Assembly: GCA_948146395.1 (NCBI GenBank) | Contig: OX411554.1 | Location: forward strand, 43,041,869-43,105,868 | Reading direction: 5' to 3' | DNA: 64,000 nucleotides | Source: Fragum whitleyi | Lineage: Eukaryota > Mollusca > Bivalvia > Cardiida > Cardiidae | Part shown: piece after piece, positions 1 to 11,423 of the stretch | Numbering within the stretch: position 1 is the first letter of the stretch | Layout of the letters: each line of letters starts with the position of its first letter | Made by a program: the position numbers and the translations under genes | Notes under the pieces: generated by a model | What the model was told of the DNA's origin: nothing | The model's input: the letters and a program-made list of their open reading frames with translations, nothing else | The model's database searches: none

Positions 1-312
1 TGTTTATTTACATGTTGTTTTTTGCACTGCTTTGTATATACACGTAATGAGATTTATGTATACATGTATGTGTTATGACTGTGTGCCATACATGTAGACG
101 TCAGAAAATAAATAATCTGTTCTGTTCTGTTATTCTCGAGGTCTTTTCCGTAGAACCGCATAAGGCTCCCGATTGCAAAACCCAGGTTGTGGGAACTCAA
201 TGGAATCGTCGGCCAAACCATAATGTTGTTGGTACTCATAAATAATTGATAGATATCCGCCGTTTTTCGTATAATAAATCGATTGGCCAATCACGGCAGA
301 ACGTTTTGCTTT
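1..312. other. No supported gene; part of a short dispersed repeat
   Basis: Positions 130-170 share a TATTCTCGAGGTC / TTCCGTAG core and a following TAAGGCTCCCG with 28985-29040 and 32030-32085. A 72-codon minus-strand frame (130-348) has protein-like composition, but its end runs into the MITE at 313 and its start into the shared repeat, so I treat it as repeat-derived. Confidence 0.3.
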
Positions 313-472
313 ACTTAAGGTAGTGGACCCGTAATAGGTCCGCAACATTTCGGAACTCCTGTTCTTTCACAACCGATTGTTCCAAACGAAATCATTAGGA
401 AACCTAGGTGAACACTGTTCGAGTTCATTATTTCCCAAACCGTTGCGAACTATAACGGGTCCACAACCTTAA
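313..472. mobile_element. MITE family A, copy 1 (TIR ACTTAAGGTAGTGGACC)
   Basis: The left end ACTTAAGGTAGTGGACC is mirrored by GGTCCACAACCTTAA on the right (one mismatch over 15 bp). An inner inverted pair around AATCATTAGGAAACC makes most of the 160 bp foldable. It has no coding capacity. Copies at 14156-14314 and 16576-16743. Confidence 0.7.
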
Positions 473-723
473 TGTTGATAACCATATAATTTTATTTTAG
501 TTGTTTCCGCCAAGTTTCGTGCAATCTGCTTAGATAAAATTTGTCTCAATGAATACAATTTTGAGCAAGCAGATCTTTTGTTATGTTTCATTCTTGACTG
601 AAAGTTTAGGTTTTGTGATATCATGCTATAAGATGGAGAGAGTATTTTTTTTTTTCTTGGAGTTATGAAGCTAAAAGCCATAATCACCGACAATGATTAA
701 TCCACTTCAGTCGCATATTCATA

Positions 724-991
724 CAGAGGTGCGTTCGTTAGAGCAAGATGAAAAAAATCGCTAAATGAGATTTTTAAGACGTCCTAATGAACGATTTTCG
801 ATGATTTGAGTGAAAACATTCGATCTCGTCATGACTACTCGTTTTAAGCCAATACAAAACCACCTTCGTTTCCTCATTAAGATATCTTAAGATTCTTATT
901 AAGCGGCTTAAAAATCTCGCTCTAGCGAACGCTTTATCTTAAAAATCTTAATAAGAATCTTAAGAATCTCGCTCTAACGAACGCACCTCAG
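724..991. mobile_element. Palindromic MITE with perfect 19-bp inverted ends
   Basis: GAGGTGCGTTCGTTAGAGC (726-744) is perfectly inverted at 971-989. A further internal copy of the arm (CTCTAGCGAACGC) lies near 919-931, so the interior also folds, with repeated TCTTAAGATT motifs. The CAGAGGTG-type start suggests a hAT-like non-autonomous element; a clean 8-bp target duplication is not visible. Confidence 0.65.
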
Positions 992-1184
992 TGTCATTAG
1001 GTTTTTAGTAACATACCATATACAAGTACCTGAAAAAAGCAAATACTCTCTTCAAGTCTCTTCAATATTTTGAAGAGGAATGACGTTTGAACATCAAAGT
1101 TAGTAAACCAAGTCAAAGGCCACTGAATGAGCGAAGCGTAGTGTAGCATAAATATATATATATCCTTTCGGGGTCAAAATACTG

Positions 1185-1321
1185 CCCTGTGTTCAGTACG
1201 TAAAAAAGTTCCGCGCGCCCTTTGAGATGATACCCCGTTTTTCGGCACGTGAACATACGTGCAAAGTCGGAGATATCATTTCGAAAACAATTCTCTAACG
1301 TTTTTTATCCTGAACGCAGGG
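1185..1321. mobile_element. MITE family B, copy 1 (CCCTGCGTTCAGG ends)
   Basis: The left end CCCTGTGTTCAG pairs with CCTGAACGCAGGG on the right. The centre has the family signature of a TACCCCGTTTT half facing a GTGCAAAG half. Copies at 34587-34716 and 50837-50966, and a left half at 37096-37120. It lies about 0.6 kb upstream of the AGTRAP start codon. Confidence 0.65.
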
Positions 1322-1906
1322 CTAATCTCTCTGTCGACTCTCAGAACGACTTTTTGTAAGTTGACAGTGGGACCCAGTCACGGGCGGATCCAGAGGGCGT
1401 TCGTTCAAGGTGGTCGAACGAACCCCCTCTGTATCCAAATTATTTCATTCTAGTGGACAAGGCAAGTTCAGTCAAAATTTTGTAAGAAAAGGAAAACTAT
1501 CCTAACCTATATTTTTTCTACATTTTTAGAATATCTTAAATTAATCTTTGTATCAATCAATCAAAATAAATCATGTATGAATGTGCAAAATAGATTCATA
1601 CGTACATGTAAGTGTGGTTGGGATATTAGTTTAGTACTATTAATTAAAACTGAAAAAAACTCACTAAAAATATGAAAAAAGTTTTATTATAAAATTTGTT
1701 ATTTAAAAAGAGTAAAGTATAAACGAATTAACTCTTAAAGAATAACTCTTGTATTTTTACACAGTTGATTCCCTTTGACCATTAGGAAATATTTACCGAG
1801 CCTGACCTCTGACCTTGACATTGATTCAGAAGCTCGTGATGCTGCACAACAAACTATCGATTGAACTGCGAACATATCCGGGACGAAACGTCAACAAATA
1901 AGAAAG

Positions 1907-4900
1907 ATGAGCATTCCACAGGCTACATTAAAGGTAAAAGATATTTTTAGATGGTACTTCCATCCATGCTTTGGAATGACATTAACTCCTATGACAAATA
2001 ACTTGATTACAATCAGAACGTAGCAAATGGGCTGTTTTGGTGAAGTTGACATAAATTCGGGTGGACTTTATCGGATACCCATGTCCTGATATTCTAAGGA
2101 GGTGAATAAAATTAGCTCAAATTAGTTTGCATGTGATAGAAGATTACGGAAAATGTGATCGACCGGATCTCAGAGTTGTCACAAACTTCTCTAGACTGGG
2201 AAGTTCATTAATAGTTTATGGTGTCCAACAATAAAGTTTATCAATGCAATACAATAAAGTGTCCCTCTTTCTGATATCAGGGAAAGAACAGACAATTTTA
2301 ACTTAAGGTTCCAGACTGCAAAAATTAGATACATTACATTAGGGATAGCCATTTTCTCCAAAAGTTCAGAGGCCTAGCTGAAAACTAGTGACCATGGGTG
2401 ATTGGCCCTGGATTGGCCCCGGCTAGTCATTTCCCTGTGATAATAATTATGCTGTCGTTGATGCCATACTATAAAAGAAGGGGAATGTTATTACATCTGA
2501 AGTGACATATCTATTATTATCATCATTATTATTAACTGTAAGATGTTAGGTATTTTCCAAGTTTACTTCAAGTAAAAGTTTACCTGTGGTCTCCCTCTTG
2601 TCCTTTCAGATTTTGGTGTTTGTTCACTTCATTTTCACAGTATGGTATGTATCAATTAGGCTGCAGGCAGCAATATTTTATTGTTGTTAATTCTAAAGCC
2701 TTGTAACTACAGCTTACCGTGTAATTTAAGCTGTAGTAACGAGTTTGTCAAATTTTGCTGAAGCTTTATTCTATGATTTCAAGAAGGGGGGAGGGGAAAT
2801 TTTGGCACAAAAGCTACTCATATTAGGAAGGTTTGATGTTAAGTGTTCTTTGCTAATAGAAAAAATATCCAACAAATTTAACAGTATGGGATACAGAGTC
2901 TTGAAAAGAAATGTTATTAAGCGAGCCTTGGTGAGCTTAATAACTTTTCTATTCTAGACAAGGTTAAGATCAGCTCATCTCAAACAAAATTGACTTGGGT
3001 AACAGATTCTTTTGCTCTTGAAAGGAAAATGTTGTATGTTCAGACTCATTTTGAACCCCAAAATGACAGATATACCCTCAAAATGTGTGTTAGACAACAT
3101 CATGATAATATCATTTGGAATGTGATCTTACCCATGTCCAAGGCAAGGATATCTGTGATGGCTATTTGTTATAGACGTCAAAGGGAGCTTTTTTATACTT
3201 CAAAGACAATTCTAGCATTTTCATTGGTTAATTTTTACCTGATAAACATTTATATCGACGGCCACTCAGGTATAACAGCTATTACTTCCTTAAGGCGCCT
3301 CGCTGTGAACATGACAAAAATTCGACCTGGTCATGGCAGCCATGATTCGCTGTTCACACGACCCGAATATATACAAAATGCACATTTACAAGCATGTCAG
3401 TAAATCAAATACAAATAAAACATGATGTTAATTCTAAGTAATACCTTTTAATTTCATGAATTAGTCCATTTAGCATGCTAATTTTCTCGAAGATTAAGCC
3501 AAGAACAGCCTTCATAAATATCATGATATCCCAGGATGTAGTGGTGTGACGTCACTATTACCTGTGCTGTCACTACATATGAGGCGCATTGGGGGATATT
3601 GGTATTTTCAAAGAATTTGGTGTATATCAAGGCCTTAAATAGGCAAACAGGAATTATTTAGTCTAAAACTTTGCCTTGGTATATGGTCCTTTTATTCCCA
3701 ATAGTAAAAATAATGTCAACCCTCGCCTGCGGCTCGGATGACATCGTTTTATCCAGCCCGGAATAAATCACCATTTACCCTGGCAAGAAACCTTATAACC
3801 AATAATAATATTATGAGAAAAATTGTTCTTACTCTGTAACAATCTCTTAGCCTCAATATAATATGTAGAGTTCACTCAAATTGTCTCATTTAAAAAATCC
3901 TAACAAGCATTCATCCTTGACTTATAGGGCATGTTCAAGTATTGTTGAAATGCTAATTTAAATTTAGATCTGACCTTCTCTGACCTTCTCATACTGTAGC
4001 TTTGGTCAAATGAGTTTCATTAAGACACATGTTTAGCATTTGAATAGGAAACTTCCCCTCTTTACAAGACCTCTTCAAGATTTGTTCTACCTTTCCTGTT
4101 ATATGGCTTGGCAGTCATTATTCAGTAGGTAGTATGTCTGATTCCCAACCATAGGGCCCAGGCTATTTGCTGGAGGCTTGGAAGGAATGTAATTGTAGTA
4201 CTTGACAAAAAAACAGGAATCTATGGTTAGGTGCTTTAACCTTGATATAACCAATAAGCTGTTAAAAGTTGCATTAAATCCAATACCAGGGCAAATCTTG
4301 GAATGATACTAAATGGATCTCAGAGATTAAATAGCCAAATATTTGTATCAAAGGGTAGAAAACATTGTATATAATGCAGAAAACACTGGTCTCCAGTATT
4401 TTTTCTGTAAAAATAATGTTTTTTTCTCAAAATGTATCTATTCTCTTTTTTTTCTTGACAAGTTTATTGCCATCCTGGACAAGTCAATAGTCATCTTTTA
4501 CTTCTCCAAGGATAAGTGATTAAAATTTGTATTCCATATCCCTGAAAATTTGAAGAAAACCAGAAAATCTGTAAATACTGTGAAATGTTTTCAGGGGATC
4601 CATGAATCCATTTCTAGGAACCTGTTATATCTACATGAACTTGTTTGTATTGAGTCTGGGAGTCTGGAGTATTGTACATCATGAATCTTCAGATGCCGTT
4701 CTTATGGTAGGTCTAATTTTGTCTGGCCGGCTTGTGGTGTTGTCACACTGACAGTTTGTTGATTGTGATGTCAAAATTGAGCCTGTCTTGTGTATATTTC
4801 CTACATTTATGGAAGGATTTCAGAAAAGCTTGGCACTGTTCTGGGGTCAGCCAAAACTATCATAAGTGCCTATACATATATAGGCACTTACAATAATATT

Positions 4901-7900
4901 GTGATGAACCCTCAAATTGCTCTCCATAAAAAGATGTGACATTTGAAAGAAATTTTCAGGTAGATCCAAGGTCAAGGTCACAGTCAAATGTTCTTATAAA
5001 GTATATAATGTCCAGAACTACATGAACTTGTTAGTAATTATCCCCAGCCGTTCAGCGAAGGGGATATATAAATGGTCTCTGTCCATCATTCCATCCTTCT
5101 GTCATTCCATTTTCCATCACTAAACTTGTCCGGAGCATACCTAAGTATAAAAGCTATCAATTTGAAACTTTATAGGTGGATAGATCTCATGAAGTAGAAG
5201 TTTAGTGCACAAGAACTATAACTTTTGCTTGCATAATTTTGGAGTTATTGCCCTTTGATTAGGCTTCAGTTTACTATTCAGCTTTCATGGTAGGGGATGG
5301 CCATGTCCGACATGGCTCTTAATGAGTCTAGGAGTTTGGTGTATCCTACATAATGAATCAACAGATGTCGTCCTAATGGTAAGGTTCCCTCATTTCTAAA
5401 TTAATTTTTCCAGCGTTGAGGTTGGCATTGACGTAATGTGACAATGTGGCAAGCAACTGTGACAAATCTCTGTTTCTACTTAATGCTATTGTTGTAGAAA
5501 TTTACACCTGCTTCTTTGAACATAATGTGAGATTCAATCACTTTGACATTTAATTTTGATGAATCTTTATGCCTTTCAGACTGAAAATTATTTGGTAAAG
5601 CTTTTAATTGGAACTGTTGTATACCAATTATACCTCTGTTTCTACAAAAGATTCTGCTAGGAAACTTTTTCTATGTGACTAGAATATCTGCCACTAGGGG
5701 AAGTTTCAATATAGTATCATCAGTTGAATGAAATTCTAAAAGTTTCGCTTCGAAATATAAATGATGATAGTATAAAAAAAAGATAATTTTGTGTAGTATT
5801 AATTGTTAAATGGAAAGAAGGAAAATGTTAAGATTAGAACATGTAAAACTCTCAAATGCTTCACAAGATTTTGTATATGTTCCAGTTTATGGTGTGTCAC
5901 ATATTTTCTATACTACAAGACATCATATTGTTAGGCATCAATGAACCACGGGGATATAGGGCTATTGAAGAGAATCCAAGAATAGATGGTAATTTAGTTA
6001 TTTCACATGTTTGATGTGCAGTTCTAGAAATTTTTGTTTTGGCTAAGTGCACATATCAAGATATATTTGGAAATACTAGTATCCTTTGGCAGGGTTCGAT
6101 ACTAAGGGGAGTCCGGGAGTCTGAGACTCCTTGTTTATCGGTTAGGACCTCTTCCATTTCCAAGTAAGGAGTTCGATGGAATCCAAGGAGCATATGAGAA
6201 TATTTTAAAAAACAAATGCACAGAGCAGTGTCCTTTCTAACACTTGATAAAACTGTAGATCTTTTCACTATAAAAGTTGTTGAAAAAAACGTTTTTCTTG
6301 CATCCTGTAGTGTTTTGAGAGACAAAAAACTCTTCTTTGGAAGAACATTAGGGTAAAGAAGAAATTAAAAATCAATTTCTTCTTCTCTAAAATGTTCTCC
6401 CATTATGAAAATTGGGACTCCTTACTTTAAACTTGGACCCCTTGAATTCATGTGATAGGAGTCTAATTGACTTCTTAATCTCAGGAGTTAGTGTTATCCC
6501 ACATTGGGTGTAAAATGTTCTGTACATTATAGGAAACTGTACAATGGTTGAATTGTTTTGTGCTAAACAGGAACTTTCTCATTGTTTGACAGTGTAAGAA
6601 TTCTTACTTTGCACAGTGAAATCCCAGAAATGTAGGGACTTTGCCTAGTTAGAAAATCTGTCAAAACTCCTTGTGTAATTGTAGGACTGTTTGTTACAAT
6701 TCTAGAATCTTTAGACAAAAAAGTAATTCATACTTTGCAAAGAACTATGTATTCATTGTTCGTTTATACTAAAAAAACCCTAGTAGCTTACATTTGATTC
6801 TTGCTGGGTTTAAGAATAATGATTATAAACATGAAACAATCCCATCAGGTGTTGTAAAGAAGTTAATTCATGATATCTTCATTTTTAACAGCTGCAAAAG
6901 ATAAAATTAGTCAGCCTTGATATAAACAACAACAAAATCAAACTCATAAAATCAATTTGAAACATGAATGTTCTGACTGATTGTAATATTGTCTATTTTT
7001 GTTAATATGTTGTTTCACTATATTTCAGGGACCACTTTAAATGAATACAGATTTACATTAGGGTATCCTTGAAAGGAAAAAGTGTAGTTGAGATCACTTG
7101 TAATTGCTTGCAATCATTGTTTCCAGGAGTATATGTTGATGAGACATATTTAAAAAGTTAAGCTAAAGTTGGATTTATAGTCTTGTTCCTATACCAGGCA
7201 TATTCAACAGACTTCACACTTTAACCCCTGATCATAGAATTGCAAGTGAGCTGTTTACATACAGCCCACTTTGGCAGCCTCAGCAATTAAACTTACATTC
7301 TCATGAGTACTCGCTTATACACCTGGATGAAGAGGAGTAATGTAGAGTTAATTGTATGCTCAGAAAAATTTCCATGTACATGTCGGGATTTAATCACAGG
7401 ACCTTTTGATCCCAAAGTCACCATCCTAACCACTAAGCCATATACGCCACAGATTTGATTCCACATAACAACAAAAATGAAAAAAGAGATCAAGAAGAAA
7501 TCCTAGCTTTTAGAATTTGATGCATACATTGATCTTTCAACCCTTGTTATGGTGAGACCTCCTCTCTGTCTCTTGGATTTATGGTTGTGTATAAAATTAG
7601 ATTTGGAAAGAAACAATCTTGATAACAGTTATTTCCACTGCCTTCAGCTTTTAATATTATCCTATTACTGTTGTATTTAGATTAAGTTTTCAACAGAACT
7701 ATCTATTTCTGGTACATTCTTATTACTTTAGCTCAAGTTTTCTCTCAATAATTATGTAGTAGGCAGACAGTGTAGGCTAAGATCAGGCTACACATCTGTG
7801 CAGGCTTTTCTTGGTTTATTACTGTCTTCCAAAGCTAGGTGTACAGCAGAAATAATGTTTTAAAAAGCATGAGAAGTGTTCGAAACAATTTTGGTGAGGC

Positions 7901-9899
7901 TTCTGTTTGATTTTACAAGATTTAAATTTTCAAATGACGTTTATGTAAAATCTATTTTATCTTCATTGCTTCATATGCCATTGCCCATGCTAGAAATAAT
8001 AATTTATAATATTGTAAACATTTTTTTCTGTATGGAGAATATCTCAAAAAGTATGCTAGCCAGAATCATTAAACTTCACAGGTGGATAGATCTCATTTAG
8101 GAGAAGTGCAGTGCATAAGAACCATAACTCTACTCATCATATTTTTTGAGAATGGCCCTTTGTTAATCTATAAAGAACATGCCATTGACCTGCTCTTATG
8201 GAAGGCAAATGTTTTACAAACGCTCTTTTAACTTTAAGAAATACATTTTGATATTGTTGCACCTTAACATTTATACAGTATGAGTATTGTTAACCTAATT
8301 ATAAAGCCTGTTACTGCATTCCTGCTGTTTAGAATTTATCGTGAGAGAGGAGGAACCTACTCAGAGTTTAACATTCCAGGGGTTGGTAATCTTCCAAGTT
8401 TTGGTAAGTCTCTTAATTCATAACTTTTCGTCAGTTTAGGTATGGTCTCATTGAATAACATCATTTGTGTCAAGAACCTGGTAACTAAAACTTCTGTCAA
8501 GATGTTGTTACAATGTTTAGTTTGCCTATCGGTTTTATCTCAAGAAAGGATGTAGTACTCATGCCTGCTAAATTTTGTAAAAAAATTCAAAGAAGGAACA
8601 AATCGAGGTAACTATGGTTTGGCTTGTAGACCTGGGGCTCATTTTACCAAGCTTCTTACAAAAAAAAAATCATAATTCAAAATCTGAAATACTATCTGGT
8701 GTTTTCATTCATTGTTAGATTCTGCCCTGCAGTATCTCATTGGAATCGTCAATAGAAGACGATTCTAATGAGATATTGCGTGGCAGAATTCCATATTTAG
8801 TTACTAGTGAAGAAGCAACTTTGATTTTTGACTGACCCAAAAAAGATGATAGTAAGATGTTTAGTAAAACAGGCCCATGGTCTGCTGACGAGACCTCCAG
8901 GTGTACAGTAGCCAAACTTCAGTTGTTAGGACATAATAATGAATGGCAATCAAGAGTTCCCTGGTTTGATCCCTAGCAGTGTTCAATATCCATCCCTTAA
9001 TTTGTCTTTCACAAAGAGTCGATTATCTGATCTTATATGAGCTTCTGGAGGCTGGGTGAGAATGCTTGCATTAGTTTGGCTGTTTTTCGGAGACAATGTT
9101 TTGTTATCACCTTGAGTTGGTTGTTGTCTTTGGCATGACAAACTTAAACTTGGTCATATCTCTGTTGTTATTGAAGATATCTTCATGAAACTTGGCATGT
9201 GTGTTCACCATCACAAGAGCTATCCAGAATATCTATGGAAAAAAACTATGGAAGGTTTTTTATAAGAATTGTGCCCCTTTTTTGACTTAGATTTTTTGCA
9301 TTATCCAGCACTTGCAGCCAAGTGTTGCACCCAAAGGTGGTGCTCTTGTTATCCCAGGAATCAATACACATAGTTAGATGCTAAAACCATGTTATGACTT
9401 AAAACCTGTCCTGTTTTCAAAATGCAAAAACATTTTTAAAGGATACTACCCTTTTCATGTGTAAGGCAGTGTATCATTACTGAAGCATTTGCAAACGTTT
9501 TTATATTAAACCTTGTCATGCTGAAAAAATTTTGGCTTAAAATTTGCATCAAAATCAAAGGGAAAAAAGCACTAGAAGTACTAACTGTAGGTCACTTTTT
9601 ACTTGAAAAACTTAATCTTTTGACAATTCTAGTTTGAAAGTGAGAAACAGGTGGTGTAGACTAACATCAGACTGCACATATGTGCAGGCTGATGTTTGTC
9701 TAAAGCTCCTGTCAAGGTAGGAATATTCCGGGGTCAGCTTGACAAGGGTTAAAAACTGAGCTAACAAAAATTACTATCGTTGTATAATGCAGGTGGAGGT
9801 CAGGGTGGTAATTATGAGAATATTGATGAACCAGTGCCTGCAAACAATCCACATCATCATGAAAATCCTTATAATGAGGAAAAACCACCACTTCATTAG
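1907..9899 (+). CDS. AGTRAP: AGTRAP (angiotensin II type-1 receptor-associated protein) homologue, seven coding exons
   Basis: Exons read by eye: 1907-1933, 2610-2644, 4595-4706, 5886-5988, 7029-7062, 8279-8403, 9793-9899. All introns are GT-AG; the intron phases (0, 2, 0, 1, 2, 1) join to one 180-aa frame ending in TAG at 9897. In vertebrates the family is a small multi-pass membrane protein of Golgi, endosome and plasma membrane that binds the AT1 receptor tail and promotes its internalisation. Diagnostic stretches: LKILVFVHFIFTVWGS (about residues 8-23), SLGVWSIVHHESSDAVLM (41-58), FMVCHIFSILQDIILLGI (59-76), RFTLGMSIVNLIIKP (100-114), YRERGG (124-129) and a C-terminal YENID-type motif (153-157). 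Four hydrophobic segments lie near 8-21, 29-48, 59-76 and 105-124; the His/Pro/Asn-rich tail is probably cytosolic. The human protein is about 159 aa, so this one is full length. The ATG at 1907 fits the family N-terminus. Family assignment rests on remembered homology; exon ends are inferred. Confidence 0.88.
2650..4104. other. AGTRAP intron 2, first part: no gene seen
   Basis: AT-rich intronic sequence. Open frames at 2745-2957 and 2990-3403 have no recognisable domain. The segment 3530-3790 (TGTGACGTCACTATTACC, then CCTCGCCTGCGGCTCGG) looks like a degenerate dispersed repeat. Confidence 0.5.
4105..4290 (+). mobile_element. Degenerate tRNA-SINE relic
   Basis: The stretch reading GGAGGCTTGGAAGG, then CAGGAATCTATGGTTAGGTG and a GTTGCATTAAATCC end, follows the same order of motifs as the SINE bodies at 17031-17314 and 17905-18189. 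The tRNA head is heavily eroded. Lies inside AGTRAP intron 2. Confidence 0.55.
4861..4895. repeat. Short hairpin repeat (TAAGTGCCTATA type)
   Basis: CATAAGTGCCTATA and TATAGGCACTTACA are inverted around a few bases. One of about ten copies of this hairpin family in the window. Confidence 0.6.
5039..5312 (+). repeat. Dispersed repeat (CCCCAGCCGTTCAGCGAAGGGG type), sense copy
   Basis: Starts CCCCAGCCGTTCAGCGAAGG and ends GGGGATGGCCATGTCC. The same sequence occurs in reverse complement at 27845-28855, where its core is tandemly expanded, and in fragments near 8035-8200 and 61500-61735. Inserted in AGTRAP intron 3, it abuts the exon-3-like segment. Confidence 0.6.
5282..5378 (+). other. Second exon-3-like segment inside AGTRAP intron 3 (candidate alternative exon or exon relic)
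   Basis: Positions 5322-5378 encode MSLGVWCILHNESTDVVLM followed by a GTAAGG donor, matching LSLGVWSIVHHESSDAVLM at the end of exon 3 (4650-4706). By hand count 12 of 57 nt differ, six synonymous and six replacing, the latter mostly conservative. The frame stays open upstream to an AG at 5280-5281. An exon 5282-5378 of 97 nt would have the same entry phase (2) and exit phase (0) as exon 3 (112 nt). Its 5' part, however, is made of a dispersed repeat (5039-5312) rather than AGTRAP sequence. It could be a mutually exclusive exon, a recruited exon or a decaying duplicate. Confidence 0.6.
6000..7020. other. AGTRAP intron 4: no gene seen
   Basis: The minus-strand frame at 6056-6325 lies across GACTCC-rich inverted motifs (6096-6130, 6410-6490) and a hairpin AAGAAGAAATT / AATTTCTTCTTC (6355-6392). 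Nothing else recognisable. Confidence 0.4.
7381..7452 (-). mobile_element. tRNA-like SINE head, antisense, in AGTRAP intron 5
   Basis: Read on the minus strand it has an A-box-like TGGCTTAGTGGTTAGGAT, an anticodon-loop-like ACTTTGGGATC and a B-box-like GTGATTAAATCCC in tRNA order. Stems are imperfect, so this is a pseudo-tRNA head of a SINE rather than a working tRNA gene. Confidence 0.5.
8035..8200 (+). repeat. Fragment of the 5039/27845 dispersed repeat
   Basis: Contains the unit AGGTGGATAGATCTCAT, then GTGCATAAGAACCATAACT and GCCCTTTGTTAATC, in the same order as at 5180-5260. Lies just upstream of AGTRAP exon 6. Confidence 0.5.
8633..8879. mobile_element. TIR element (CCTGGGGCTCATTTTACC ends), copy 1
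   Basis: The left end TGGGGCTCATTTTACCAAG is inverted at the right end as TTAGTAAAACAGGCCCA with a few changes over about 28 bp. Internally, ATCTCATTGGAATCGTC is mirrored by GACGATTCTAATGAGAT. Non-coding. Further copies at 58775-59539 and 59542-59701. Inside AGTRAP intron 6. Confidence 0.62.
8905..9075 (+). mobile_element. Degenerate tRNA-SINE relic
   Basis: A B-box-like CTGGTTTGATCCCTAG is followed by TTTGTCTTTCACAAAGAG and CTTCTGGAGGCTGGG, matching in order the body of the intact SINEs at 17 kb and 29 kb. Confidence 0.5.
9510..9748. mobile_element. piggyBac-like MITE flanked by TTAA, copy 1
   Basis: TTAA (9506-9509) is followed by ACCTTGTCATGCTGA; the right end TCAGCTTGACAAGGG is followed by TTAA (9749-9752). 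Inverted ends plus TTAA duplication are the piggyBac signature. The interior has no ORF and includes a GCACATATGTGC hairpin. Confidence 0.6.
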
Positions 9900-10063
9900 T
9901 TTATCTTTACATATTGGCAATCATATTTCATGCATACAAAGGATGAATGTATTGCACTTTGTCTATGAATTTCTACACTAGTTTGTCTTTACATGCTTAT
10001 TATCGTATTTCATGTATGCAAAGGGTGAATGAATGCTGTTTGTTATGAATTTCTTCATTAGTT
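9897..10063 (+). repeat. 80-82-bp tandem repeat starting at the AGTRAP stop codon
   Basis: Units start at 9897 and 9979; a third starts at 10059, is interrupted by the element 10064-11252 and resumes at 11253-11318. Each reads TAGTTT, then CTTTACAT, a CATATTTCATG-like core, ACAAAGG and GAAT. The first TAG is the AGTRAP stop, so the array forms its 3' flank or UTR. Confidence 0.65.
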
Positions 10064-11252
10064 TTTAGCTCCACTGGCTGAAAGCCACTGGGGCTATTGT
10101 CATGGCGTTGTGTCCGTCGTGTGTCCATCCGTGCTGCCGGTCGTAAACTTTTTCTTTAAAAATCTTCTCCTCAAAAACTACTGGATGGATTTCAACCAAA
10201 CTTCACAGGAATGATCCTTGGGTGACCCTCTTTCAAAGTTGTTCAAGAAATTTTGATCCAATTAAAAACATGGATTTAATGGGCGTGGCTAATTTCCAAA
10301 TATGGTAAAAAGTGACTTTTCTCTGGTTCTAATTGATGGATACCAATTAAATTTTACATAAATGATCCTTGGATGACTGTTTATCAGTCTACAAAAAATT
10401 ATTGTGATCAGATGAAAAATATGTATTTTATGGGCAGAGGTCATTTCTCTTTATGTTATATAGTGGAAACTTTGAAAATCATTTTCTCAGAACCTAACTT
10501 ATAGATATCAACCAAATTTTACATGACTGATCTTTGGCTGACCCTTTATCAGTCTACCAAAAATTATTGTGATGGGATGAAAAATATGTATTTTATGGGT
10601 GGAGGTCATTTCTCTATATGTTATATACTGGAAACTTAGAAAAAAAATTCTCAGAATCTAACTGATAGATATCAACCAAATTTTTGAAAGAATGATCCTT
10701 GGGTGACCCTTTATCAGTCAACCAAAAATTATTGTGATGGGATGAAAAATATGTATTTTATGGGTGGAGGTCATTTCTCTATATGTTATATAGTTGAAAC
10801 TTTGAAAATCATTTTCTCAGAATCTAATTGATAGATATCAACCAAATTTTTGAAAGAATGATCCTTGAGTGACCCTTTATCAGTCTACCAAAAATTATTG
10901 TGATGGGATGAAAAATATGTATTTTATGGACAGAGGTCATTTCTCTATATGTTATATAGTGGAAACTTTGAAAATCATTTTCTCAGAATGTAACTGATGG
11001 ATATCAATAAAACTTCATAAGTATGATCCTTGGGTGATATATTATCATGCAGCAGAAAATTATTGTGATTTGATGAAAAATATGTCTTTTATGGGCGGAG
11101 TTCATTTCTCTATATGTTATAATAGTTGAAACTTTGAAAATCATCTCAACATCAGTAGAACCCAAAATATCTAAAAATCTAGTCAAACTTAGATTTGCTA
11201 TTACAAGAAATTCAAGCCTGTTGAGCGACACAAGCCATTCATGGCTTTCTAG
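10064..11252 (+). mobile_element. HINE/pearl-like element, copy 1 (intact ends, ~165-bp tandem core)
   Basis: Starts TTAGCTCCACTGGCTG and ends in a 7-bp hairpin AAGCCAT-TC-ATGGCTT then CTAG. GCTCCAC near the start is the reverse complement of the GTGGAGC found near the 3' end of sister copies. The core has tandem units of 164-166 bp (TCTCAG at about 10485, 10649, 10815, 10981). This design matches bivalve pearl elements and Helentron-associated HINEs. It split an 80-bp tandem unit between T residues without a target duplication. No coding capacity. Confidence 0.72.
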
Positions 11253-11423
11253 TTCTTTACATGCTAACAGTCATATTCCATGTATACAAAGGGTGAAAGT
11301 AATACTTTTTGTCTAAATTAGTGTGTCTTTGATTATTGAGAGAGTCTGTCAGTGCAAAACTTATGAGCAGAGCTACAGATAGAGCCTAAGAGGGGGTAAT
11401 TTTGATTTTAAAAAGATATTTAA

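Noticed and set aside
2990..3403. 137-codon + strand frame
   Set aside because: It lies in AGTRAP intron 2, has no recognisable motif, splice sites or homology, and is within chance length for an AT-rich window of this size.
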